Positions 27,735 to 38,187 of a stretch of 64,000 nt of DNA are shown piece after piece. Location of the stretch: assembly GCF_000316575.1 (NCBI RefSeq), contig NC_019682.1, positions 5,454,001 through 5,518,000 of the forward strand, in the 5' to 3' direction. The stretch comes from Calothrix sp. PCC 7507. GTDB taxonomy: Bacteria > Cyanobacteriota > Cyanobacteriia > Cyanobacteriales > Nostocaceae. Positions within the stretch are counted from its first letter, which is position 1, and every line of letters begins with the position of its first letter. The notes below the pieces were generated by a model, which saw only the letters and a program-made list of their open reading frames with translations, did not search any database and was not told where the DNA came from. The translations under genes were made by a program, and so were the position numbers.

Positions 27735-28097
27735 ATGAAGCCGCGTAAACAATCCCAGCCGCCGGAAGAAAATCCAGAAATAGACTTTGGACAAGAACTA
27801 GAGGAAGTAGAGCGATCGCTTCTAGATTTAAAAGAACGCTACACTCAATTGCAGAGCGATCGCCAACAAAAAGCAGAGTGGGAACAGCGTCGCCACCAAC
27901 TAAATCAAAATAAACATCACACACCAGAAATCAAAGCTGAGTTACGCCAGATTAAACAGCGGCTGGAAGTGTTAGAAATAAACTTAGAAAGCCAGTTATT
28001 TTCTTGGGGTAGCCTCAAAAAACCATTCTGGCAAGCCGTCCGCTTTGGTGGAATGGGCGTTATCATAGGCTGGATATTAAAGTCCTGTGTTGGGTAA
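27735..28097 (+). CDS. Hypothetical coiled-coil protein with C-terminal membrane anchor
   Basis: 120-aa protein. Residues about 20-85 form a charged coiled coil ([33 protein letters not shown]) and the last 20 ([19 protein letters not shown]) are a membrane segment, so it is likely tail-anchored. ATG 27735 is used; the frame extends to a TTG within the repeat array. It ends 2 nt before asnS, so the two are probably co-transcribed. No function is known. Confidence 0.65.
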   Translation: MKPRKQSQPPEENPEIDFGQELEEVERSLLDLKERYTQLQSDRQQKAEWEQRRHQLNQNKHHTPEIKAELRQIKQRLEVLEINLESQLFSWGSLKKPFWQAVRFGGMGVIIGWILKSCVG

Positions 28098-28099
28098 AT

Positions 28100-29491
28100 A
28101 TGGTAAATCAAAGGATTGCAGAAATATTGCGAAGTGGTCAACCTGATGAGTCTCTCCTAGTCCAAGGCTGGGTAAGGACAAAACGTGAGTTGAAGGGGTT
28201 TGCTTTTATCGAAGTTAATGACGGCTCATCCCTAGCTAATTTGCAAGTTGTCATCAATCAGGATTTGCCAGATTATGCAGCAATAGTCAAGCAGCTGAAC
28301 ACGGGTGCTTCCGTTGAAGTGACAGGAATATTGGTAGCATCTCAAGGTAAGGGACAGCGGGTTGAATTAAAAGCCGAAACCGTGAAAGTCCACGGGGAAG
28401 CTGATCCCGATACTTATCCACTACAAAAGAAACGCCATTCCTTTGAATTTTTGCGGACTATTGGACATTTGCGATCGCGGACTAATTCTTTTGGTGCAGT
28501 TTTCCGCGTCAGAAACGCCTGTTCTACAGCCATTCACCAATTTTTCCAAACACGAGGCTTTTTGTGGGTTCACACACCCATCATCACCGCTAGCGATTGC
28601 GAAGGCGCAGGCGAATTATTTAGCGTCAGTAGTTTGGATCTCAAGAATATTCCCAGGATAAAAGACCAAGCAGTCGATTACAGTCAAGATTTTTTTGCCA
28701 AACCCACATATTTAACAGTTAGTGGACAGTTGGAAGCGGAAGTTATGGCGATGGCGTTCTCTAACGTCTACACATTTGGTCCCACCTTCCGTGCAGAAAA
28801 TTCCAACACTTCCCGCCACTTAGCAGAATTTTGGATGGTTGAGCCAGAAATGGCATTTTGTGACTTAGAAGGCGATATGGATTTAGCTGAAGAGTTCCTC
28901 AAACACATTTTTAAATATGTGTTGGAAACGTGTCCAGAAGACATGGAATTTTTCAATCAGCGCATTGATAATACCGTTTTAGCAACAGCCGAAAATATTA
29001 TTAACAATCAATTTGAACGCCTAACTTATACAGAAGCCATCAAACTTTTAGAAAAAGCTGATGTCAAGTTTGAGTATCCTGTGAGTTGGGGTTTAGATTT
29101 ACAATCAGAACACGAACGTTACCTCGCTGAACAACAGTTTAAAAAGCCAGTAATTGTCACAGATTACCCAGTACAAATCAAAGCCTTTTATATGCGCTTG
29201 AACGAGGATGAAAAAACCGTTCGCGCTATGGATATTCTTGCACCTAAAATCGGCGAAATTGTTGGTGGTTCCCAGCGGGAAGAACGTTTAGAAGTCCTAG
29301 AACGGCGAATTAAAGCTCAAGGAATGCAGCCAGAAGACTTGTGGTGGTATTTAGATTTACGTCGTTATGGTACAGTTCCCCACGCTGGTTTTGGGTTGGG
29401 ATTTGAGCGACTCGTGCAATTTATCACGGGTATGGCAAATATCCGCGACGTGATTCCCTTCCCCCGCACACCCCAAAACGCCGAGTTTTAG
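28100..29491 (+). CDS. asnS: Asparaginyl-tRNA synthetase
   Basis: Class IIb aminoacyl-tRNA synthetase charging tRNA-Asn, 463 aa. The N-terminal OB fold ([20 protein letters not shown]) binds the anticodon. Motif 2 is [19 protein letters not shown] and motif 3 is [13 protein letters not shown] near the end, with the characteristic [11 protein letters not shown] tail. Length and start are normal. A dedicated AsnS means Asn-tRNA need not come only from the GatCAB route. Confidence 0.97.
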   Translation: MVNQRIAEILRSGQPDESLLVQGWVRTKRELKGFAFIEVNDGSSLANLQVVINQDLPDYAAIVKQLNTGASVEVTGILVASQGKGQRVELKAETVKVHGEADPDTYPLQKKRHSFEFLRTIGHLRSRTNSFGAVFRVRNACSTAIHQFFQTRGFLWVHTPIITASDCEGAGELFSVSSLDLKNIPRIKDQAVDYSQDFFAKPTYLTVSGQLEAEVMAMAFSNVYTFGPTFRAENSNTSRHLAEFWMVEPEMAFCDLEGDMDLAEEFLKHIFKYVLETCPEDMEFFNQRIDNTVLATAENIINNQFERLTYTEAIKLLEKADVKFEYPVSWGLDLQSEHERYLAEQQFKKPVIVTDYPVQIKAFYMRLNEDEKTVRAMDILAPKIGEIVGGSQREERLEVLERRIKAQGMQPEDLWWYLDLRRYGTVPHAGFGLGFERLVQFITGMANIRDVIPFPRTPQNAEF

Positions 29492-29577
29492 CACCAGCCT
29501 GGAAATGCTTTTTATCTGTAGAGGAAGTTAGTTCTGCGATCGCTATTCTGTGACTTTCAATACAATCAATAAGACCA

Positions 29578-29696
29578 CTAGTGGTCTATCGCATTAATTC
29601 TGAAGGGTCTTAGTTCGTAGTGAGGACTTTAGTCCTCCTCTTAAGCACTGAAGTGCTTACTACGAACCTATCAAAACTTTTGCGATAGATCACTAG
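29578..29696. mobile_element. MITE-like element, 119 bp
   Basis: Terminal inverted repeats CTAGTGGTCTATCGCA (29578-29593) and the complement of 29681-29696 differ at one base. Inside are nested palindromes: gttcgtag/ctacgaac, aggactttagtcct and aagcactgaagtgctt. There is no coding capacity. Similar internal motifs occur at about 6950-7000 and 46256-46310. Confidence 0.75.
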
Positions 29697-30115
29697 AGTA
29701 ATTGGCAAAAAAATACGTTTTGAACTGGTAGATGTTATTTAAAAGGAGGTGTGGGTTTGTGTATCTCAACCCAACCTGATAGAGGGGGGAAATTTCTCGT
29801 CCTTACACTTTTCAAGGAGAGTAAAGGGAATTGCTGTTTGCGATCAAGCAAAAGCGCCTCATGTGTACAGTCAAATAGTAAGGCACACAACAGAGGTAAT
29901 GATTAATACTGATACTGAATATTACTATTGGCTCTAAAATGCGTAAGTAGGTAAAGTAGCAAATTTTTCTGTGTAGGAGTGAAAAGGAAAGTTAAAAAGA
30001 ATTTTCAGTGGGTCAAAAAACAGTTTTATCCAGTGAATACCTTGGTGTCATTGGGCTTCACGCCTCAATCCCGAATAGATACTATCAGGAAAACAAGAGT
30101 GGAGGAGTTGAGTTT

Positions 30116-30143
30116 TTGACAATCTCCATGATATATTTATACT
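30116..30143 (+). promoter_or_regulatory. Strong sigma70-type promoter upstream of the NIL-domain gene
   Basis: TTGACA (30116-30121) and TATACT (30138-30143) with a 16-base spacer. Transcription would begin near 30150, giving a leader of about 380 nt before the ORF at 30530. Confidence 0.55.
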
Positions 30144-30297
30144 AGAAAAATAAACATTATAATACTGGTATCAAAAACGAAGTTCACTTAGGGAAATAGC
30201 CCTTAAACATCCGTGTTTTCTTTTCTTTAGGCTTTACGCAGTAAGTTAGTTACAATCCGTTAGGAAGCTAAAACAGTTTGGGGTAATCATTGTTTGA

Positions 30298-30435
30298 TCA
30301 GCATTTGAGAATGCTGAGATATCCAAGTATAAGTTTTATATTCAAGTTGACTGGAGCGAACTATGTGTATGTTTTACATAGAAAACTCCCTCCTGAACAA
30401 AACAAGATAGAGACAGCATTTGTAGATGCTGTCTC
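30298..30435 (+). other. Twin hairpins in the leader of the NIL-domain gene
   Basis: Hairpin 1 is TCAGCATT/AATGCTGA (30298-30317). Hairpin 2 is GAGACAGCAT/ATGCTGTCTC (30410-30435). Both share CAGCATTTG...ATGCTG. They may be a regulatory leader or part of a separate RNA. Confidence 0.4.
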
Positions 30436-30529
30436 ACTTGTAAGGGTTTTGCTAAAGACCCTAGATCATAAAAAAGTTGTGCAACGTCAAACCTGCGTCC
30501 AAGAAGTTGAACTTGAATAGGAAGCTACA

Positions 30530-30838
30530 ATGGCAACTCCCAGCAAACAGGTTAAGTCTACTACTCATGTAGCAGATCAGCGACGTACCCAGACTCGCGT
30601 CCAGATATGCATCCCCAAACACTTACATGGAGAGCCAGTGATTTCAAGACTGGCATCGCATTACAGTGTCACAGTGTACATTGCATCTGCTCAAATGGAT
30701 GAAACCATGACAGGAAATAGCTGTTTTATTTTGGAACTACGAGGAACAAAACCCCAAATTGACAGCGCTCTAACCTATCTAGATGAGCTGGACATAGAAT
30801 TCTTACACCAATCAACCCCTGAAGAAGATGGGTGGTAA
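30530..30838 (+). CDS. NIL domain-containing protein
   Basis: 102-aa soluble protein with a NIL domain, a ferredoxin-fold ligand-binding module otherwise found at the end of MetN ATPases. The core is RVQICIPKHLHGEPVISRLA, a middle strand SVTVYIASAQMDETM and the pair ELRGTKPQIDSALTYLDEL. Stand-alone NIL proteins are common in cyanobacteria; a role in sulfur metabolism or amino-acid sensing is only inferred. It ends 67 nt before the convergent response regulator gene. Confidence 0.85.
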   Translation: MATPSKQVKSTTHVADQRRTQTRVQICIPKHLHGEPVISRLASHYSVTVYIASAQMDETMTGNSCFILELRGTKPQIDSALTYLDELDIEFLHQSTPEEDGW

Positions 30839-30905
30839 CCTCAAGGTATAGAGCTTAAAAGCTGAAGGATAAAATGTCTAGGAATTCATCCTTCATTCTT
30901 TTAAT

Positions 30906-31583
30906 TTATGCCATTTGATTTTCAATCGCCCATCGCGCTAGCTCAGTGCGATTGTGGAGATTAGTTTTGCCCAACATGTTGGACACATGGCTTTCAACGG
31001 TGCGCTGGCTAACATTTAGCTCTTCAGCTATTTCCCGGTTAGCTAAACCCCTAGCTACGAACTGTACTACTTTCAGTTCTGTTGGGGTTAACTGCACATC
31101 AAAGGGAACTTGAATTCGGGAACCGTTTTCTCCTCCTTTTGCTTGGTGTTCTTTCCAACGGATAGTTTGTTTCAGCGAGGATTCTACTTGCGCTACGAGT
31201 TCTTCTGGTTCAAAGGGCTTGACCATGTACACATCAGCGCCTTTATTCAGACCTTTAACTCGGTCTGCGCTTTGTCCCTTAGCTGAAAGGAAAAGAACGG
31301 GAATCCAGCTGGTGCGTTCGTTTTGCCGGACTTGTTCCACAAAAGTATATCCGTCCATTTCCGGCATCATCACGTCGCAGATAATCATGTCTGGAACATC
31401 TTGCTCTAAAATTTCCAGAGCTTCGCGTCCGTTTTCAGCGGTGATGACTTCATATCCCCGGAATTCTAAGTAATCCTTCACCAGCAAGATGAGGTTAGGG
31501 TCATCATCAATCAGTAGAAGTCGTTTGTGATCTTTCATGCTGGGTTCTTTCATAGCAGTGGCACTTGTCGCGCTTCGGTCCAT
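30906..31583 (-). CDS. NarL-family response regulator (Rre1/Ycf29-like)
   Basis: 225-aa transcription factor with an N-terminal receiver (phosphoacceptor Asp70 in IICDVMMPEMDGY; Lys in VYMVKPFEPEEL) and a C-terminal LuxR-type helix-turn-helix (LTPTELKVVQFVARGLANRE, VSQRTVESHVSNMLGK). Length and sequence resemble the Rre1/Ycf29 group, which in cyanobacteria regulates heat-shock genes together with Hik34; that assignment is from memory. The ATG at 31583 is preferred to the preceding TTG. It lies about 1.1 kb from groESL. No kinase is adjacent. Confidence 0.88.
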   Translation of the reverse strand: MDRSATSATAMKEPSMKDHKRLLLIDDDPNLILLVKDYLEFRGYEVITAENGREALEILEQDVPDMIICDVMMPEMDGYTFVEQVRQNERTSWIPVLFLSAKGQSADRVKGLNKGADVYMVKPFEPEELVAQVESSLKQTIRWKEHQAKGGENGSRIQVPFDVQLTPTELKVVQFVARGLANREIAEELNVSQRTVESHVSNMLGKTNLHNRTELARWAIENQMA

Positions 31584-31985
31584 CAAGGTCTTGTATCGTT
31601 ATCCTCTATGTGGATTAGTTTGAGATGTTGTCGTTTTGTCGAACTTAACTTGCTTTTGCTGCTGGGCAGTCTCATGAGTGATAATCACTTTTGAGAGACT
31701 ACTAGCTCATTGGCAAAATTCCAGTAAGGATACGTAGAGTAGTAGTAACTATAATGCGTTATTATATATCGCTTTGAAAGTGGCGGGTGAAAAAACACTG
31801 ATTAAATAATAATCCTTCCAATTCACAAGTTAAGTATTGGCTTAAGATGACCCCAGCTCAAAACCAACCCCCGCTTCAAAGCGCTCACTACTTTTTACGA
31901 TATCCTTTGGATGTTAAGCCTCTATCATTTGTTCACAAGCAACTAGAGAAGTTTTTGGCACAGGATGGGTTAAAAATATATATTT
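31584..31985. other. Intergenic region upstream of the response regulator
   Basis: 402 AT-rich bases. A 60-codon open frame begins at 31847 on the plus strand but has no family support and overlaps the end of the minus-strand ferredoxin-like gene. It presumably contains the response-regulator promoter. Confidence 0.35.
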
Positions 31986-32359
31986 TTATTTTTCCACCAC
32001 CATTATGCCTATCAAGTGTTCTTCAATGATCCGCTCAACAACTTCTAGGTTTGCTTGGCGATACCAGACACCATCCGGGTAAACCACCATTATCAGTCCA
32101 GAACAACAAACTCGCAAGCAATTGACCTTAGTTCTGAAGACGCAACTGGGACGACTCTTTTGCGGCTGGTCGAGTTTTAGCTCTTGAAGTCGCTTTTGTA
32201 AGTACTCCCAGGATTCCAGACTAGCTTGTTTTGAGCAGGAGTTAGCATTTGTCTGGTCAACACAAATAAAAATGTGCTGCGGAGTTAGGGTTTTTTGTCT
32301 AGATATTTAGTGGTTTGGGGGATTTGACGGCTAGACTGGATCACTGTAATGTTACTCAT
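31986..32359 (-). pseudogene. (2Fe-2S) ferredoxin-like gene with an apparent -1 frameshift
   Basis: From ATG 32359 the frame reads MSNITVIQSSRQIPQTTKYL and DKKP, then stops. Stepping back one base at the A6 run (plus-strand T6 at 32291-32296) continues the protein: TLTPQHIFICVDQTNANSCS..., LESWEYLQKRL, RPSCVFRTKVNCLRVCC, IMVVYPDGVWY, ending VERIIEEHLIGIMVVEK with stop at 31986. The joined 124-aa product matches the thioredoxin-like 2Fe-2S ferredoxin family and keeps its Cys residues. The distal frame has no start codon of its own. It is either a one-base deletion, a sequencing or assembly error in the homopolymer, or programmed slippage. Confidence 0.75.
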
Positions 32360-32428
32360 CGAGTAGATCCCTGATTACAGTTCTATAACAATTTCCCAGC
32401 TTTGCAAATAAAGTTGGGAAAAAAGGAA

Positions 32429-32507
32429 TTTGTCATTTGTCATTTGTCATTTCTCCCCAGTCCCCAATCCCCAATCCCCAGTCCCCAGTCCCCAGTCCCC
32501 AGTCCCT
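32429..32507. repeat. tcatttg and ccccagt heptad repeat arrays
   Basis: Three tcatttg units, then about eight tandem ccccaat/ccccagt units. This is the STRR class, lying between the ferredoxin-like gene and groES. Confidence 0.9.
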
Positions 32508-32592
32508 ATCAAAATATTCGTAATTTACCGAACAGAACCTGAAAGTTGGGACTAATTAGGTATTTATTCTTAAGTAAGGCTACCCTTGCGGA

Positions 32593-32608
32593 GTTCGGGA
32601 ACCCGTAC
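32593..32608 (+). promoter_or_regulatory. K-box upstream of groES
   Basis: The sequence GTTCGGGAACCCGTAC matches the cyanobacterial K-box pattern GTTCGG-NNAN-CCNNAC exactly. This element has been linked to light- and heat-responsive groE transcription independent of HrcA. Confidence 0.7.
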
Positions 32609-32647
32609 ACCAAGAATTCTTGCCATTGGTTGCTGTATTTCGGTAGA

Positions 32648-32674
32648 TTAGCACTCAGGAGTCGAGAGTGCTAA
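32648..32674 (+). promoter_or_regulatory. CIRCE element (HrcA operator)
   Basis: A perfect TTAGCACTC-N9-GAGTGCTAA inverted repeat ending 17 nt before the groES ATG. HrcA binding here represses groESL at normal temperature. Confidence 0.97.
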
Positions 32675-32691
32675 CTCTGGAGAAATATTAT

Positions 32692-33003
32692 ATGGCAGCA
32701 GTATCTCTAAGCGTTTCTACAGTTAAACCTCTGGGCGATCGCGTTTTCGTGAAAGTGAGCGCCTCAGAAGAAAAGACCGCAGGTGGTTTGTATTTACCGG
32801 ACACCGCTAAGGAAAAGCCCCAGGTAGGGGAAGTAGTTGCCCTTGGGCCTGGTAAGCGCAACGACGACGGTTCTCGTCAGGAATTGGAAATCAAAGTTGG
32901 CGACAAGGTGTTGTACTCCAAGTACGCTGGCACCGACGTTAAGCTCGGCACAGAAGAATACGTATTGCTTTCTGAAAAAGACATTTTAGCAGTCGTTGCC
33001 TAA
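32692..33003 (+). CDS. groES: Co-chaperonin GroES
   Basis: 10-kDa lid of the GroEL chaperonin, 103 aa. Visible family blocks are [12 protein letters not shown], the mobile loop [35 protein letters not shown] and [17 protein letters not shown] 32692 is the start; the frame is open to 32668 but that would place codons inside CIRCE. It is the first gene of the groES-groEL operon, controlled by CIRCE and K-box. Confidence 0.97.
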   Translation: MAAVSLSVSTVKPLGDRVFVKVSASEEKTAGGLYLPDTAKEKPQVGEVVALGPGKRNDDGSRQELEIKVGDKVLYSKYAGTDVKLGTEEYVLLSEKDILAVVA

Positions 33004-34730
<1,727 letters not shown>

Positions 34731-34754
34731 TAATCTATAGTCCCTGATTTGTGA

Positions 34755-34791
34755 AAACAGCTGCTTCCTGGGGGAGGCGGCTGTTTTTTTT
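34755..34791 (+). terminator. Terminator of groESL
   Basis: AAACAGCTGC pairs with GCGGCTGTTT (one mismatch) around TTCCTGGGGGAG, and a run of T follows. Confidence 0.85.
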
Positions 34792-34897
34792 GTCTCACAT
34801 TCAGGTATTTCAAACGATAAAATAAGGAATTAATAATGTTAAAAGAATTGCTATTTAATAATATACTGATCAAGCTTAAACGCTAAGTTTGCTAAGT

Positions 34898-35332
34898 ATG
34901 GAAGATTACCAAGCCGCTTTTATGCATCGTCACCTTGATACTGAAACACTATGTCAGTCTGGAAGGAAAGTAGCAGCTATGCACTTTGGAGGTGTAACCA
35001 TTGAGTGTTTATTAAAAGCAATGATTTTTGCTACCTTACCAAAAAGTGCAACTCAGGAATGGAAGACAGATTCTACTAATCCAGGGCATACTATTACTAA
35101 TCCGGGACATAGTTACATAGAAGCATTAAACCGGCACAATCGACTTAAATCTAGAATTGCTAATTTTCCTGAAGTGCGAAAGTGGCTTGACGAAGTGGAA
35201 AATCCAAACAGCCAAAGTTTTATAGATATGCGTTATTCTGGCTTTGAGCCTGATGATGAAAGTTACAAACGCTGGTTAAAAGCCTATCACAGTCTCAAAG
35301 GGTGGTTACAAAAGCAAACTACTCAACTTTAA
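34898..35332 (+). CDS. HEPN-like domain protein
   Basis: 144-aa helical protein. The segment GRKVAAMHFGGVTIECLLKAM (about 22-42) is the hallmark helix of HEPN proteins, many of which are RNases in toxin-antitoxin and defence systems. R23 and H29 lie in that helix, but the classical Rx4-6H site is not clearly placed, so catalysis is uncertain. The second half (HNRLKSRIANFPEVRKWLDE, KRWLKAYHSLKGWLQ) is also helical. ATG 34898 is chosen over the TTG at 34889. It ends 4-16 nt before the two-NTPase gene, so the two are surely one operon, and the DNA is more AT-rich than groESL. Confidence 0.7.
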   Translation: MEDYQAAFMHRHLDTETLCQSGRKVAAMHFGGVTIECLLKAMIFATLPKSATQEWKTDSTNPGHTITNPGHSYIEALNRHNRLKSRIANFPEVRKWLDEVENPNSQSFIDMRYSGFEPDDESYKRWLKAYHSLKGWLQKQTTQL

Positions 35333-35348
35333 CGAGGTGGTCAATCAA

Positions 35349-38042
35349 ATGCAGGAAAATTGGCAGATTTTGCTAAAGCAGGAAATTACAAACCAGTATG
35401 TGCATAATTCCCAAGAATGGCTCGATTTAAATATTTCTACATCGGGGTTAGTGAATTTGACGATTGTGAGTGATCGCTTTATTAATTTATCTATTCCTCA
35501 ACGAAAAGAACAAATTTCTAACTTATTTAAATCACAAGTTCCTCATTTATCTCCTGGGTTTATTTCCTTATATACGCATCAAGAAGCAGATTCACTGAAT
35601 CTTTCAGCACCACAGGTTTTTAATACAGCTTCAGTACAAACTTGGCAAGATTTAGCAATTCAAGCAGCAAATCCGCAAAATAAACCTCAACTTCCGCAGC
35701 GCGAACACAGTTTACCCAGAACCATAACTTTTTATTCCTTTAAAGGAGGAGTAGGTAGAACTACTGCATTAACCCATGTTGCCTCAATTTTGGCAGCGCG
35801 TGGTCTTAAAGTCGTAGCTGTGGATTTAGATTTAGAAGCGCCTGGTTTGAGTACAGCATTCAACCTCAAGCCGCAACCAAAGTATGGAATAGTTGACTAT
35901 TTTTATGAGCGTTCCTACTTACCAGATGAAGTAGAACCAAGTATTTCAATTGCTGAAATATTTGGTGAAGTGAAAATCTCTAACGCCACAGGAAGATTAT
36001 TTGTTGTTCCTGCTGGTTATCTTAATCTTGATTATGTCTCCAAAGTTGATGATCTTCATGCTACTACTATTATTGATGGAGATCAAAATCTTTGGTCTGT
36101 TTTTAAACGTGAAATTTACGAACAATTAAAACCTGATATTATCTTAATTGATTCGAGAACTGGAATCAATCAATGGGGAGCTTTATCATTAATTCAAGCA
36201 GCTGACGAAGCAATTATATTTCTTTTTCCTAACGAACAAAATAAACAAGGAATAGAACTGTTAATACAATCCCTGCAATGGGTAAAAAATTTATCCATTA
36301 ATTTTGTTTTTTCTCCTGTTCCTGATGTTACTGAGATTGGTTTGTCGAAAGTAAAACAAATTTGGTACTCATTGCTGAACAGATTAAATACAGTAACAAA
36401 TGAAAACTATGAAACAGATGAAGATGAGCCAGATTTAGATAATTATCAAACTCCAATAGAAAAACTTTTAGTAGTCCCTTATCTTTTGCCAATCGCTTTG
36501 GCTGATAGCTATCCTGTACAAGGGATGCAAGATTACTACACAAAAATTGCTAACTTAATTGATGAAAAAACTGATGAACTCAAACGTAGTAATGTTTTAA
36601 ATACAATAGATCATCGGTGGAATATTATTGAAAGTCTGCAATTTCCTGAAGTAAATGCTGCTGATCCAAGACAAGATTTGAATCTACTCTTTCAGCGTAC
36701 TACTGATTTTGAAAGATTTTTAGACGATACAACCTGCCTAATTAGAGGGCGAAAAGGCACAGGCAAAACTGCACTTTATTGGCTTTTTCTAAAACATAAA
36801 AGTGTTGCTCAAAAACTAGCTCATGGACGATTAGATAATACTGTATTTTTGTCAGCACATGGTAGATTTCAGGAAAGTCGTCCATCTCGTGATGAATTTC
36901 AAATCATCCATCAAACTTTACAACAAAACAGAGGCACATGGGAAGCTTTCTGGAGAGCTTATTTACTACTTAGATGTCATCAGGAAAATTTGTTTAACTT
37001 TCCTAAAGGAAAGAAAAGTCCAAAGTATAGTGAATTGAGAAAAATTCTTAATAATTTACCTAAAGAAAGATGGCAGTCTGAATCTACTCAAGTTTTGTTA
37101 GAATTATCCACTAACTCTGAACTACGGCTCATAGTCAAAGATGCCATAGATATTTTGCTTAATGAAGAAGCCAAAAATAATTCTCAAAAACTCTGGTTTC
37201 TTTACGATGATTTAGATGAAGATTTTCCTGAAGTAGGAGGAATAAGACAGCAAGCACTCACTGGCTTATTTCAATTAGTGCAATCTTGTGATGCTAACAG
37301 ATTAACAGAAATTAGATTTAAAATCTTTTTAAGAGAAGATATATGGAACCGTTTAAGTTTTGACAATAAAAGTCATTTTACTGGGCGGGATATTATCTTA
37401 CAGTGGACTAGGATTGATTTTTTACGATTAGCACTTCGTCAAGCAATACAATCTGAAGATTTCAAGAATTTGGTTGACCGTATTTCTCCTGTTGCTTTTG
37501 AAAGTATTGATCAAGCTACAGAAGAGGCAATTGATAAAGCCTTAGAATTACTGTGGGGAAGTCGCCGCAGAGGTGGAAATAGAGCTAAAAATGTATCTCG
37601 ATGGGTTTATGAAAGATTAACAGACTCAAGTAGCACTACTTTTCCTCGGAGTTTAAGTATATTACTGAAAGGAGCAAAAGAACAAGAACTAAGCTATAAG
37701 GGACAATCATCAACCAAATTTCGTACAGACCGCCTACTTCAAGGAAAATCCTTAGAATTTGGCTTAAAAAAAGCATCAGAAAAGCGGTGTGAAGAAATTA
37801 AAGAGGAATATCCTGATTTGACTAAGTTTTTTGATTCTCTTAAGGGTAAATTAGCCTTCTTATCTAAAGAACAGTTACAAACAGTATGGCAAGAGTCAGC
37901 ACATGACATAGCAGACTTTGAAGAATTTGCTTCTTTTTTAAGTGAAATTGGCATTATTGAATGGCGGGAAAAAGAGAAACGCTATAAGGTTGCTGATATC
38001 TATGTATATGGTTTTGAAATGGATCGTAGAGGCGCAGTATAA
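35349..38042 (+). CDS. Two-NTPase protein: KGGVGRTT ParA-like ATPase fused to P-loop (Sll1717-type) ATPase
   Basis: 897-aa protein of unknown role, partner of the HEPN-like gene. Numbered from the GTG at 35337, residues 1-125 form a small domain with a BolA-like pattern (VSDRFINLS...ISLYTHQEAD). Domain 2 is ParA/MinD-like with the variant Walker A FKGGVGRTT (135-143), VDLDLEAPGL (162-171) and Walker B DIILIDSRTG (267-276). Domain 3 is a second NTPase with RGRKGTGKTAL (470-480) and LWFLYDDLDEDFP (619-631), then a helical tail. ATG 35349 is preferred, with GAGG 11 nt upstream; GTG 35337 is the alternative. The AT-rich sequence suggests transfer. A conflict or defence role is inferred. Confidence 0.75.
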   Translation: MQENWQILLKQEITNQYVHNSQEWLDLNISTSGLVNLTIVSDRFINLSIPQRKEQISNLFKSQVPHLSPGFISLYTHQEADSLNLSAPQVFNTASVQTWQDLAIQAANPQNKPQLPQREHSLPRTITFYSFKGGVGRTTALTHVASILAARGLKVVAVDLDLEAPGLSTAFNLKPQPKYGIVDYFYERSYLPDEVEPSISIAEIFGEVKISNATGRLFVVPAGYLNLDYVSKVDDLHATTIIDGDQNLWSVFKREIYEQLKPDIILIDSRTGINQWGALSLIQAADEAIIFLFPNEQNKQGIELLIQSLQWVKNLSINFVFSPVPDVTEIGLSKVKQIWYSLLNRLNTVTNENYETDEDEPDLDNYQTPIEKLLVVPYLLPIALADSYPVQGMQDYYTKIANLIDEKTDELKRSNVLNTIDHRWNIIESLQFPEVNAADPRQDLNLLFQRTTDFERFLDDTTCLIRGRKGTGKTALYWLFLKHKSVAQKLAHGRLDNTVFLSAHGRFQESRPSRDEFQIIHQTLQQNRGTWEAFWRAYLLLRCHQENLFNFPKGKKSPKYSELRKILNNLPKERWQSESTQVLLELSTNSELRLIVKDAIDILLNEEAKNNSQKLWFLYDDLDEDFPEVGGIRQQALTGLFQLVQSCDANRLTEIRFKIFLREDIWNRLSFDNKSHFTGRDIILQWTRIDFLRLALRQAIQSEDFKNLVDRISPVAFESIDQATEEAIDKALELLWGSRRRGGNRAKNVSRWVYERLTDSSSTTFPRSLSILLKGAKEQELSYKGQSSTKFRTDRLLQGKSLEFGLKKASEKRCEEIKEEYPDLTKFFDSLKGKLAFLSKEQLQTVWQESAHDIADFEEFASFLSEIGIIEWREKEKRYKVADIYVYGFEMDRRGAV

Positions 38043-38187
38043 AAATATGTTTAACTTTATATTGCTGGTTGTGTGGCAGTTCTCGCAGGTTTATGGTTGC
38101 AAAAGGATTTGATTTGCTTTCTGGAAATAGAGATATCGCCACCATTTCTTCTTTCATATATTAATTATTAGTTTTACAAAAACATAA

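Larger units (their letters stand above)
29492..30529. other. Long region between asnS and the NIL-domain gene
   Basis: 1038 bases. It contains a MITE-like element (29578-29696), a good sigma70-type promoter (30116-30143) and two related hairpins (30298-30317 and 30410-30435). The open frames at 29749-29937 and 30290-30520 lack family support and I do not call them genes. Confidence 0.5.

Noticed and set aside
29749-29937. 62-codon plus-strand frame after the MITE
   Set aside because: No family resemblance, no upstream ribosome binding site of note, and it lies in a repeat-rich gap.
30290-30520. 76-codon plus-strand frame with a TTG start before the NIL-domain gene
   Set aside because: It covers the leader hairpins and has no recognisable protein features.
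31847-32029. 60-codon plus-strand frame
   Set aside because: It overlaps the end of the minus-strand ferredoxin-like gene, which has clear family motifs.
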